A stretch of DNA of 64,000 nucleotides from Polynucleobacter sp. AP-Latsch-80-C2 (GTDB lineage: Bacteria; Pseudomonadota; Gammaproteobacteria; Burkholderiales; Burkholderiaceae): NCBI RefSeq assembly GCF_018882185.1, contig NZ_JACVOY010000001.1, positions 124,001 to 188,000 of the forward strand. The letters are read 5' to 3'. Positions 23,670 through 31,119 of this stretch are shown piece after piece. Numbering within the stretch: the first letter of the stretch is position 1; the number at the start of each line of letters is the position of its first letter. The translations under genes and the position numbers were made by a program. The notes under the pieces were generated by a model. That model was not told the origin of the DNA and made no database searches. It saw only the letters and a list, made by a program, of their open reading frames with translations.

Positions 23670-23844
23670 GTCATTCTTTCAGTAAAGTAATTTTGTATTT
23701 AGGTATTGCGTAGTCGATCGCCAGAGGCGATTGGGTCAGTTGATGGGCAATAATGCCAAAATCAGCATTCTCATGTAATGTTCTCCATAATCGTTTTTAT
23801 AAGTTATTTTTTAAGTATATTTATTAAAGCATTGATCTAGACAA
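23670..23844. promoter_or_regulatory. Divergent promoter region of the sugar-acid genes
   Basis: The 175-base region between the divergent dehydratase and enolase-superfamily genes is AT-rich. It contains a small hairpin TCGCC-AGA-GGCGA near 23717 and TTTATAAGTTAT near 23797, whose reverse complement resembles ATAACTTA of the repeat at 26034. No gene is visible. Regulation by the GntR protein at 27001 is a guess. Confidence 0.3.
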
Positions 23845-24990
23845 ATGAAAATTACTAGCGCGACCATTTACCCTCTCTCTGTACCGCTCATGGAGCCGAT
23901 TAAGATGTCGCGGGAAATTGTTGCAGATGCAAAAACTGTACTGCTCTGCATCAGCGATGAGGAGGGTAGGCAGGGCTGGGGTGAAGCCTCGGTAGCTCCG
24001 CTCATGACCGGTGAAACCTTGGATAGCCTAGTGGGGAGCGTTAAGTATTTGGTCGAGCAGGCAAAGAATTGGGAATGGACTGAGCCGAAGAAATTTGCGG
24101 AGGAGTTTGCAAAAATTTTATACGGCAATGCTTCGGCAAAGTCTTGCTTAGAAATGGCACTGCTAGATTTATTTACGCAACAGCAATCGATTCCGCTATG
24201 GCGATATCTGCGCCAGGAAAATAATTTACCGGATGTTGAAACTCCTGCTCCCATCCCACTTCTACGAATGCTCGGTGGTTCTTTTGATAAAGAAGTGGCT
24301 GACGCTAAATCATTTCGTGAGCTTGGCTTCCGGCATTGGAAGATCAAAATTGGCTCTCTCTCATTAGCAGAGGATTTGCATCGAGTAGAAGCACTTTCTA
24401 ATTTACTCGAGGGTGATGTCATTTCTGTAGATGCAAATGGTGCAATGAGTTTATCTGATGCAATCCAATTCTGCGAATCTAAAGAGGCCAGTAAATTAAG
24501 TTTTGCAGAACAGCTCGTTCCTGCCGATTTACCGTTAGAAGATTTTGTTCTATTGAAAAAAAGATCGCCCATTCCAATTGGCTTAGACGAGTCCATCCAT
24601 GGTTTATCTGAAATTGAAGAGTTCATTAAGGCTAAGGCCTTGGATGGTGCAAGCCTGAAGCTCATTAAAACTGGCGGGGTTCTTCCAGCGCTCGAAGCGG
24701 GCAAGACCTTGCTAAGCCAAGGCCTCAAAATGAATTTAGCCTGCAAAATTGCAGAGACCTCTCTCGCGGGCGCAGCGACTGCGTCCATTGGCTTTGCTCT
24801 TGGAGAAGTACCCTGGGGATTTAGCATGTCAAATCAATATCTGCAGTTTGATATTTGCAATCAGCCGCTAAAGGCTCAGGAAGGCAAACTGGATGTTGCG
24901 CAACTGTCTATTAGCGGCATTGGTGTCACACCCAATCTGGATAGGGTTAAGAGCGCCATTGCTAAGGGCTACGCAGCTATTGAATGTTAA
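23845..24990 (+). CDS. Enolase superfamily enzyme (mandelate racemase/muconate lactonizing type)
   Basis: A 381-residue protein with an N-terminal capping domain and a TIM barrel that carries the superfamily catalytic set: the K-x-K motif in HWKIKIG at the end of strand 2, metal ligands in VDANGAM, SFAEQL and GLDESIHG, and the second lysine in LKLIKTGG. These features indicate abstraction of a proton alpha to a carboxylate, as in racemases, cycloisomerases and sugar acid dehydratases. K-x-K with lysine opposite is typical of the MLE/dipeptide epimerase subgroup. In this neighbourhood a role in sugar-acid or lactone conversion is likely. The 3' end overlaps the convergent dehydrogenase by 14 bases. 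Confidence 0.88.
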   Translation: MKITSATIYPLSVPLMEPIKMSREIVADAKTVLLCISDEEGRQGWGEASVAPLMTGETLDSLVGSVKYLVEQAKNWEWTEPKKFAEEFAKILYGNASAKSCLEMALLDLFTQQQSIPLWRYLRQENNLPDVETPAPIPLLRMLGGSFDKEVADAKSFRELGFRHWKIKIGSLSLAEDLHRVEALSNLLEGDVISVDANGAMSLSDAIQFCESKEASKLSFAEQLVPADLPLEDFVLLKKRSPIPIGLDESIHGLSEIEEFIKAKALDGASLKLIKTGGVLPALEAGKTLLSQGLKMNLACKIAETSLAGAATASIGFALGEVPWGFSMSNQYLQFDICNQPLKAQEGKLDVAQLSISGIGVTPNLDRVKSAIAKGYAAIEC

Positions 24991-25915
24991 GCACATCAAA
25001 CGCTGCCTTTAATCTTCTGGAATAAGAATCTGACACCTGGGTGATTTCCTCGGGCGTCCATTTTCTAAAACCTTCGCCTGCTTTCATCCCCGTTTTTCCC
25101 TCACTCATCAACTGCTCTACTTTGGCCGGCAGGGTGGTGATATTAGAGAGGGAAGGGTAAATCTCACGAGCAGCATTAGCCATGCCGTCCCATCCGGAAA
25201 TTTCTTTTTGTGTCATTGGCCCAACTGCGGCGTATCGAAAACCAAAGCTATATCTCACGGCATCGTCAATATCATCTGGAGTAGCAATACCTTCTTGCAC
25301 TAAAGATAAGGCCTCTCTCATGAGGGCATGCTGAATTCGATTGGCCAAAAAGCCTGGAATATCTTTTTTAACCAGCACTGGCTTCTTATCAATGCTTCGA
25401 TATAGCTCGCATGCTTGTTGTGCAAAAGATAACTCCGTATTTTGTCCCATCACGATTTCTACTAAGGGCACCACTTCTGCAGGCATGAAGTAATGTGCTC
25501 CCATCATGCGATTAGCAGTCTTAAGTCCTTCAGCAATTTTGCTAATCGGAAATCCCGAGCTATTGCTGCCAATGGGAATATTGCTTGGTACTACACCGTC
25601 AAGATACTGAAACACTTTTTGCTTGAGCGCTAAGTTCTCAGCAACCGTTTCGATGATCCATTGGCATTGATCCCAATTCGTCCAGTCTTCAAGGACAGCT
25701 GTGGATTGCGCTGACTTGATCGCTGCTACATCTTTTTTGGCATTCTCACCAACCAAGCCAATTTTGTTGGCCAGAGTAATGGCCTTATCTAAGCAGGCGT
25801 CGGATTTGTCTTTTGACCTTCCCAAAATGACCACGGGGATGCTTTGCGCAATAAACCCAGCGGCGATGCCTGCAGCCATAATTCCGGAGCCAATAACGGC
25901 GACCTGTTTCGTCAT
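24977..25915 (-). CDS. 3-hydroxyacyl-CoA dehydrogenase family NAD-dependent dehydrogenase
   Basis: A 312-residue protein with an N-terminal Rossmann motif VAVIGSGIMAAGIAAGF, the catalytic region NSSGFPISKIAEG with RMMGAHYFMPAEVVPLVEIV, and a helical C-terminal domain with DIPGFLANRIQHALMREALSL. This is the fold of 3-hydroxyacyl-CoA dehydrogenases and of single-domain relatives such as L-gulonate 3-dehydrogenase. The surrounding sugar-acid genes make oxidation of a hydroxy acid more likely than fatty acid oxidation. It is divergent from the SMP-30 gene and overlaps the convergent enolase-superfamily gene. Confidence 0.9.
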   Translation of the reverse strand: MTKQVAVIGSGIMAAGIAAGFIAQSIPVVILGRSKDKSDACLDKAITLANKIGLVGENAKKDVAAIKSAQSTAVLEDWTNWDQCQWIIETVAENLALKQKVFQYLDGVVPSNIPIGSNSSGFPISKIAEGLKTANRMMGAHYFMPAEVVPLVEIVMGQNTELSFAQQACELYRSIDKKPVLVKKDIPGFLANRIQHALMREALSLVQEGIATPDDIDDAVRYSFGFRYAAVGPMTQKEISGWDGMANAAREIYPSLSNITTLPAKVEQLMSEGKTGMKAGEGFRKWTPEEITQVSDSYSRRLKAAFDVLNIQ

Positions 25916-25924
25916 ATGTGAGCC

Positions 25925-25938
25925 TATACGGTTAAGTT
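25925..25938. repeat. Direct repeat copy 1, possible GntR operator
   Basis: TATACGGTTAAGTT lies ten bases upstream of the start of the dehydrogenase gene and agrees at 12 of 14 positions with the copy at 26034-26047. Confidence 0.4.
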
Positions 25939-26033
25939 GTAATATTTTTTTAATAGCAATATATGATATCGCTCATCTATTTACTGTAGATTATCATTAA
26001 TCATGGTTTAATAGCAAAAGAATAAGAACTACT

Positions 26034-26047
26034 TATACGGATAACTT
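26034..26047. repeat. Direct repeat copy 2, possible GntR operator
   Basis: TATACGGATAACTT lies about 20 bases upstream of the start of the SMP-30 gene, overlapping the probable promoter or leader. See the copy at 25925. Confidence 0.4.
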
Positions 26048-26066
26048 AATAAAGGAACCTTAATAT

Positions 26067-26999
26067 ATGACAATGACTAACCCATTCCAGCCTGTTGAAA
26101 AGATTAAAGCCGAAGTCTTTATGTCTATGCCTGAGAAATTCAGGAAAAAATCCCGCACGGGTTGGTCTGATCCCAACCGCCAAGGTCAGGAAGTGGAGTG
26201 CTTCTTAGAAGGCCCTTCCTTTGATCGTGAAGGTAATTTGTGGTTTGTGGACATTCCATTTGGCCGTATTTTCAGAATTACTCCAAAAGGCGATTGGGAT
26301 CTCGTGACTCAATACGACGGTTGGCCTAATGGTCTGAAGTTCCATAAAGATGGCCGCGCATTCATCTGCGATTACAAAATGGGTTTGATCGCACTCGATC
26401 CTAAAACAGGAAAGATTGAAACTGTTTTGGGCTCCATGTATAGCGAGAACTTCAAAGGCCTTAATGATTTACATTTTGCTTCTAACGGCGACTTGTATTT
26501 CACAGACCAAGGGCAGACTGGTATTGCAGATCCAACAGGTCGCGTATTTAGATTGCGTGCCAATGGACAGTTAGATCGCTTGGCAATCAATGTACCTAGC
26601 CCTAACGGTATTACTTTGAATACTCAAGAAAAGCATGTATTTGTTGCAGCAACGCGTTCACAACAAATCTGGAGATTGCCATTGATGGCTGACGGTTCAG
26701 TTTCTAAAACTGGCGTTGCTATTCAATTAACCGGCGGAGTTGCAGGTCCTGATGGTATTGAGATGGACTCAGAAAATGGCTTATTGGTTTGCCATTTAGG
26801 AATTGGTATTTGGCGTTTTGATAACAATATGTTGCCAACCCATTTGATCTATTCAGACAATCCACACCATCATCATTTGGCTAATATGTGTTTTGGCGGC
26901 CCTGATGGCAAAGATCTTTACATCACTGAATCGTTGTCTGGAGACATCCTCAAGGCCCGTCTCCCAGTTGCTGGCAAAAAGATGTTTGGGTTAAGTTAA
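26067..26999 (+). CDS. SMP-30/gluconolactonase family lactonase
   Basis: A 310-residue six-bladed beta-propeller protein of the SMP-30/LRE family. Typical motifs are CFLEGPSFDREGNLWFVD (the glutamate is a metal ligand), GLNDLHFASNGDLYFTDQG and PSPNGITLN, which carry the other metal-binding residues. It has no signal peptide and so probably hydrolyses a sugar lactone in the cytoplasm. The order lactonase - GntR - Ldh dehydrogenase - receptor, with gaps of 1 to 19 bases, points to one operon. AAAGGAACC stands upstream of the ATG. Confidence 0.92.
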   Translation: MTMTNPFQPVEKIKAEVFMSMPEKFRKKSRTGWSDPNRQGQEVECFLEGPSFDREGNLWFVDIPFGRIFRITPKGDWDLVTQYDGWPNGLKFHKDGRAFICDYKMGLIALDPKTGKIETVLGSMYSENFKGLNDLHFASNGDLYFTDQGQTGIADPTGRVFRLRANGQLDRLAINVPSPNGITLNTQEKHVFVAATRSQQIWRLPLMADGSVSKTGVAIQLTGGVAGPDGIEMDSENGLLVCHLGIGIWRFDNNMLPTHLIYSDNPHHHHLANMCFGGPDGKDLYITESLSGDILKARLPVAGKKMFGLS

Positions 27000-27000
27000 A

Positions 27001-27735
27001 TTGACTGAGCGCCTACCGTTATATAAGTCATTAGCCAATTCGCTCGAGGAGCGTATTTATAACGGCGACTGGCCTGTGGGGTCTGCTTTACCAACCGAGG
27101 CAGACCTTTGCAAAAATTTTCAGGCTAGCCGCCATACCCTGCGTCATGCCTTACAAATTTTAGAGGCCAATGGCTTGATTTTTCGTCGTCAAGGTGCGCC
27201 TACACAAATCATTTCTAGAAGAAAGCTGAGACGCTTTACACAGAGCTTTAATTCTCCAATAGATATTTTGAGTTATCCACGGGATACCTATCGTGTGAAT
27301 CTAGTAGAAGAGTTCATTGAGATTGATCAAGTGCAGAGTGAAATGATTGGCTGCCCAATTGGATCCTCTTGGTATCACATTGGCGGTATTCGGAAGCGCC
27401 AAGAAACTGAAGAAATCATTTCATGGTCCGATATTTATATCTTGCCGCAATTTGCCTCTTTAACCACTGACCCAGAGCATCCACAAGTGATGGTGTTTGA
27501 GCAAATTGAGCAGAAGTATGGCGCCAGAATAGAGCGGGCAGAACTTGACGTCTATGCTTTAGCTGCGCCAACACGGATTGCAGAGCATCTCAAGTTGAAG
27601 CCTTCGGATCCCTGCTTAGTCATTATTCGGCGATATTTCGATAGCCAAGATAAGCTTTTTGAAGTTACTGTTACTTATCATCCTGAAAAAAAATACGTCT
27701 ACAGTATGGAATTTAAAGCGAGCACGGAGATTTAA
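27001..27735 (+). CDS. GntR family transcriptional regulator, HutC/UTRA type
   Basis: A 244-residue regulator with an N-terminal winged helix (YKSLANSLEERIYNGDWPVGSALPTEADLC; key part LPTEADLCKNFQASRHTLRHAL) and a C-terminal UTRA effector domain (about 85-235, with WYHIGGIRKRQ and CLVIIRRYFDSQDKLFEVTVTYHP). UTRA domains bind sugars and organic acids, so it probably senses the pathway substrate. The start is a TTG one base after the lactonase stop codon; no in-frame ATG gives a complete N terminus. It may regulate the divergent promoters at 25916-26066 and 23670-23844. Confidence 0.93.
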   Translation: MTERLPLYKSLANSLEERIYNGDWPVGSALPTEADLCKNFQASRHTLRHALQILEANGLIFRRQGAPTQIISRRKLRRFTQSFNSPIDILSYPRDTYRVNLVEEFIEIDQVQSEMIGCPIGSSWYHIGGIRKRQETEEIISWSDIYILPQFASLTTDPEHPQVMVFEQIEQKYGARIERAELDVYALAAPTRIAEHLKLKPSDPCLVIIRRYFDSQDKLFEVTVTYHPEKKYVYSMEFKASTEI

Positions 27736-27741
27736 GAATTC

Positions 27742-28800
27742 ATGGCAACTACGAAATACTTATCTATCGCCGATGCTGAGCAATTCATTGCAAAGGCGCT
27801 GGTTGCTAATGCTGTTCCTAGCGCTGATGCTCTGATTGTTGCGCAGTTAATGGTTAAGTCAGATTTAGTAGGAGCGGATGGTCATGGTTTATTTCGCTTG
27901 CCTGCTTACCTCAAAAGAATTCGTGCGGGTGGCGTTAATCTCAAGCCCAATATTCGGATTGAGCGTGAGAAGGGTGCTACCGCATTAATTAATGGCGACA
28001 ACGCTTTAGGTCATCTCGTGATGAACAAGGCGGTAGAAGTTGCCATCGAAAAAGTAAAAGAACATAGTGTTTGCTGGGTAGGTAGTCATTATGGCAATCA
28101 CTCTGGTGCTGCATCAGTCTATGTTCGTAAATTAGCAGAACAAGGTTTCATTGGCATCTACATGGCCGTAGGCAATGCGAATCATATGGCCCCTTGGGGC
28201 GGCATTGATTTGCTTTTATCTACTAACCCGATTGCGATTGCTGTTCCAGCCGGAGACCATCCAATGGTCTTGTTGGATATAGCTACAACAGTGGCTGCTT
28301 ATGGCAAAGTAAAACTAGCCGCCCAGAAGGGCGAGTCAATGCCAGATGATTGGATGATTGATCGTCAGGGTCGGCCTATTACAGATCCGAAGAGATCATC
28401 TGAAGGTTCTTTATTGCCCATCGGTGGATACAAGGGTTATGGCCTGGCGGTCATGATTGGCTTACTGGCCGGCGCTTTGAATAATGCGGCAGTAGGCAAG
28501 GGTACTATTGACTTTAATGCCCATCATGATCTGATTACGAATACAGGGCAAACTATCATTGCGGTTGATCCGAGTGCGTTCGGAGATAAACAAGAATTCA
28601 TCAATCGAGTCATTGCGTTGGTAGACGACTTAAAAAGTTCATCAACATTGCCCGGCGTAAAAGAAATACGTGTACCTGGAGAGGGTGCTGCAAAAATGAT
28701 GGCTGAAAGAATGCGTCTGGGGATCCCGATTACACCCGAGTTATTGGAATCTTTAAATAGCTGTGCCAAGGAGTGTGGAATTGCTTCTTTGAGTATCTAA
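27742..28800 (+). CDS. Ldh family (malate/L-lactate dehydrogenase-like) oxidoreductase
   Basis: A 352-residue protein of the malate/L-lactate/sulfolactate dehydrogenase (YbiC/AllD) family: DLVGADGHGLFRLPAYLKRI near the start, the conserved HYGNHSGAASVYVRKLAEQGFIGI catalytic region (NHSGAA), TNPIAIAVPAG and the GGYKGYGLAVMIGLLAG motif. These NAD(P)-dependent enzymes oxidise 2-hydroxy acids without a Rossmann fold. It lies six bases after the GntR gene and 19 before the Bug receptor; together they suggest uptake and oxidation of a hydroxy acid. Confidence 0.93.
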   Translation: MATTKYLSIADAEQFIAKALVANAVPSADALIVAQLMVKSDLVGADGHGLFRLPAYLKRIRAGGVNLKPNIRIEREKGATALINGDNALGHLVMNKAVEVAIEKVKEHSVCWVGSHYGNHSGAASVYVRKLAEQGFIGIYMAVGNANHMAPWGGIDLLLSTNPIAIAVPAGDHPMVLLDIATTVAAYGKVKLAAQKGESMPDDWMIDRQGRPITDPKRSSEGSLLPIGGYKGYGLAVMIGLLAGALNNAAVGKGTIDFNAHHDLITNTGQTIIAVDPSAFGDKQEFINRVIALVDDLKSSSTLPGVKEIRVPGEGAAKMMAERMRLGIPITPELLESLNSCAKECGIASLSI

Positions 28801-28819
28801 ATTAAGTGGAGGAGACAAT

Positions 28820-29791
28820 ATGTTTAAGAAAATAATAAAAAACATAGCATTAAGCGCAGTGGTATTGCCTGTAGTCATCGGGTCTGCTGTTGCTGCCTAC
28901 CCAGATAAGTCAATCAAAATGATGATTGGTTATGCGCCAGGAAGCTCAACGGATATTGTTGGCAGAATGATTGCCAATGATCTCAGTCTTGCATTGAAGC
29001 AACCGGTGATTGTAGAAAATCGTGGTGGTGCAGCAGGTAGCTTGGCTGCAGAAGCGGTGGCTAAAAGCACTCCAGATGGTTACACCATTTTGTTTGCGCA
29101 AAACGGTCTCGCGATAAACGTAGCTGCCAATCCAAAATTGCCATTTAATGGACAAAAGGATCTACTCCCAGTAGTCGGGGTGGCTGCTACCCCCCATATT
29201 TTGATCGTGAATAACAATTCCAAAGTCAAGAATGTGGCTGATTTGATTGCCATGCTCAAAGCAGATCCAGGCAAGCTGAGCTTTGGCTCATCAGGTATTG
29301 GCAACTCCGATCATATGGCTGGCGAGTTATTTTTAGCCACCACGGGATTGCAAGCGATTCATATTCCGTACAAGGGTGGTTCTCCAGCGGCTACTGATTT
29401 AGTGGGCGGACAAATTGACTTCTACTTTGCAGGTATGCCAGTGGGTCTTCCTTTATACAAAGGCGATAAGGCCCACGCATTAGCAGTGACTAGTAAAAAT
29501 AGATTTAGCGGTGCACCTGAATTACCAACAGTTCAAGAGGCTGGCGTTAAGGGTTATGAAATGGCGCTATGGCAAGGGGTATTTGTGCCGGCGGGGACTT
29601 CACCTGCCATCGTACAAACACTGAACAATACCGTACTTAAAATTTTAGAGACACCCGAAATGAAAGAGCGATTCATCAAGGCGGGCGTACAGATTGCGCC
29701 AATGAATACTCAGCAATTCTCGGACTTATATTTCTCCGATATTGCTAGGTGGAAAGTGGTGATGGAGAAATCGAAGATTAAGTTAGATTAA
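28820..29791 (+). CDS. Bug family (TctC-like) periplasmic solute receptor
   Basis: A 323-residue exported protein; signal peptide ends near SAVAAYP. Bug signatures are YPDKSIKMMIGYAPGSSTDIVGR, VENRGGAAGSLAAEAVAKSTPDGYT, SFGSSGIGNSDHMAGE and HIPYKGGSPA. A strong ribosome-binding site GTGGAGGAGAC lies upstream. It ends the sugar-acid operon, so its ligand is probably the sugar acid or lactone processed by the genes before it. No membrane subunits are adjacent. A hairpin at 29820-29856 probably terminates the operon. Confidence 0.93.
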   Translation: MFKKIIKNIALSAVVLPVVIGSAVAAYPDKSIKMMIGYAPGSSTDIVGRMIANDLSLALKQPVIVENRGGAAGSLAAEAVAKSTPDGYTILFAQNGLAINVAANPKLPFNGQKDLLPVVGVAATPHILIVNNNSKVKNVADLIAMLKADPGKLSFGSSGIGNSDHMAGELFLATTGLQAIHIPYKGGSPAATDLVGGQIDFYFAGMPVGLPLYKGDKAHALAVTSKNRFSGAPELPTVQEAGVKGYEMALWQGVFVPAGTSPAIVQTLNNTVLKILETPEMKERFIKAGVQIAPMNTQQFSDLYFSDIARWKVVMEKSKIKLD

Positions 29792-29813
29792 ATCTCCAGA
29801 AATCTGCGGCAAA

Positions 29814-30518
29814 TCACTCAGCGCTGAGGTCGAACACTAAGACTTCAGCGCTTTTTCCATTGCTAATTTGGATTTGCGTTTCATCTTGAATAAAAAGCGC
29901 ATCGCCGGCAGTCAAAGTTAGACCATTTACCTCTAAAGAACCTTGAATCAGGTGCACATAAGCTTTGCGCTTTGGATCAAGGGCCAATAAGGCGGTTTGA
30001 TCGCCATCAAATAATCCAGAGTACAGATAGGCATCAGCATGAATTAAGACGGAATGACCTTGCCCACTAGGAGATGCTACTAAGCATAACTTACCCTGCT
30101 TATCAACTAATGGAATCGTTTTTTGTTCATAGCTGGGTGCCACTTCTAAAGTATTAGGCTCTATCCAGATTTGTAAGAAATGGGTTGTTTGATCTTTAGC
30201 GTGATTAAACTCGCTATGCGTTACACCCGTACCAGCACTCATGCGTTGCACATCACCCGGCGGAATGCCTTTGATATTGCCTATGCTGTCTTCATGCGCT
30301 AATTCACCAGAAAGAACATAGCTAATGATTTCCATATTGCGATGTCCGTGCTTGCCAAAGCCCATGCCTGGGGCAACGCGGTCTTCATTGATCACTCTGA
30401 GATTACCCCAGCCCATAAAGCGAGGGTCATGATAGCTACCGAAGGAAAAAGAGTGAAAGCTTTTTAGCCAACCGTGATCGGCATAGCCGCGTTCTTGAGA
30501 TTTTCTGAGAATTTGCAT
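29814..30518 (-). CDS. Pirin family protein (YhhW type)
   Basis: A 234-residue bicupin. The N-terminal cupin has the metal-binding pattern GFGKHGHRNMEIISYVLSGELAHEDS, supplying His, His, Glu and His ligands, preceded by SFHSFSFGSYHDPRFMGWGNLRVINED, a pirin hallmark. The C-terminal cupin ends with LEVNGLTLTAGDALFIQDE. Many bacterial pirins have quercetinase activity or unknown roles. The start is the family start. It is convergent with the Bug receptor gene and shares its terminator region. Confidence 0.93.
   Translation of the reverse strand: MQILRKSQERGYADHGWLKSFHSFSFGSYHDPRFMGWGNLRVINEDRVAPGMGFGKHGHRNMEIISYVLSGELAHEDSIGNIKGIPPGDVQRMSAGTGVTHSEFNHAKDQTTHFLQIWIEPNTLEVAPSYEQKTIPLVDKQGKLCLVASPSGQGHSVLIHADAYLYSGLFDGDQTALLALDPKRKAYVHLIQGSLEVNGLTLTAGDALFIQDETQIQISNGKSAEVLVFDLSAE
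29820..29856 (+). terminator. Terminator of the sugar-acid operon, inside the pirin 3' end
   Basis: AGCGCTGAGGTC and GACTTCAGCGCT pair with one mismatch (12-bp stem, loop of 9) followed by TTTTT. It lies 29 bases after the receptor stop and overlaps the last codons of the convergent pirin gene. Confidence 0.65.
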
Positions 30519-30552
30519 AATTTAAAAATGAGTTATGAAAACAATAATCTGT

Positions 30553-31005
30553 TTACTCGCTCTCTCCCGATCTGCTAGGAAATTTATAGGAGGCATAGCG
30601 CACTACTGCATTTGCCAGGGCAAGGATGAGAATGGTTAGGCCCATCAGCAAGATTGGCATATCGGCTTCATGCTTGGTATTGACTAAATCAATGATGAGG
30701 CGCGTTACTGCAGTGATTGCTACATAGATCAAAAAACGTACCGGCATATGGTTAGTCTTAAAGTAAATGCCGACCATGGCGCCAATCTCTAAATAGATAA
30801 ATAGTAAGAGTAAGTCTTCGATAGAGGCTGAACCCTTATTAACCATTCCAAGGAAAGCTACGGCTGCAGACCAAACAGTGGCACCACCAATTCCAAATAA
30901 GGCTATTCGATGAAATAAGGAAACAAAAAGGTTTCCAATGGGCACTGTCCATTTTTCAATAGCATCTTCAAGCTTGGAGGCATCTTTTGGCAAGGTTGGT
31001 GGCAT
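30553..31005 (-). CDS. PsiE-like (phosphate-starvation-inducible) membrane protein
   Basis: A 150-residue protein with four hydrophobic helices in the C-terminal 120 residues and the PsiE-type central block LLLLFIYLEIGAMVGIYFKTNHMPVRFLIYVAITAVTRLIID (core: FIYLEIGAMVGIYF, then HMPVRFLIYVAITA). The role of PsiE in E. coli is unknown beyond induction by phosphate starvation and cAMP; no Pho box was found here. AGGAGAT lies upstream of the ATG. A terminator separates it from the upstream sulfide dehydrogenase genes. Confidence 0.85.
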   Translation of the reverse strand: MPPTLPKDASKLEDAIEKWTVPIGNLFVSLFHRIALFGIGGATVWSAAVAFLGMVNKGSASIEDLLLLFIYLEIGAMVGIYFKTNHMPVRFLIYVAITAVTRLIIDLVNTKHEADMPILLMGLTILILALANAVVRYASYKFPSRSGESE

Positions 31006-31072
31006 GGTTATTACATCTCCTGCTTTTTTAATGGTTATGCCCCAGTATATTTCTCAAACAGCGGGTTGTAAC

Positions 31073-31100
31073 AAAAAAGAGGCCGAAATGCCCCTTTTTT
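31073..31100. terminator. Bidirectional terminator after the sulfide dehydrogenase genes
   Basis: AAAAAAGAGGC, loop CGAAAT, GCCCCTTTTTT with one mismatch; T-runs exist on both strands. It lies 20 bases downstream of the fccB stop codon. Confidence 0.75.
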
Positions 31101-31119
31101 TGGAAAGTATTGACCTAGA

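Larger units (their letters stand above)
25916..26066. promoter_or_regulatory. Divergent promoter region with direct repeats
   Basis: This 151-base AT-rich region lies between the dehydrogenase (minus) and SMP-30 (plus) genes. TATACGGTTAAGTT at 25925-25938 and TATACGGATAACTT at 26034-26047 match at 12 of 14 positions, each close to one of the two starts. They may be operator copies for the GntR regulator encoded 1 kb downstream. Confidence 0.45.

Noticed and set aside
23835-23848. TTGATCTAGACAA as an FNR box
   Set aside because: It lacks one base of the second half-site (ATCAA) and lies at the start codon of the gene, so it is probably chance.
23868-24827. A 319-residue open frame on the minus strand
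   Set aside because: It lies entirely antisense to the enolase-superfamily gene with intact catalytic motifs; its translation is low-complexity and shows no known domain.
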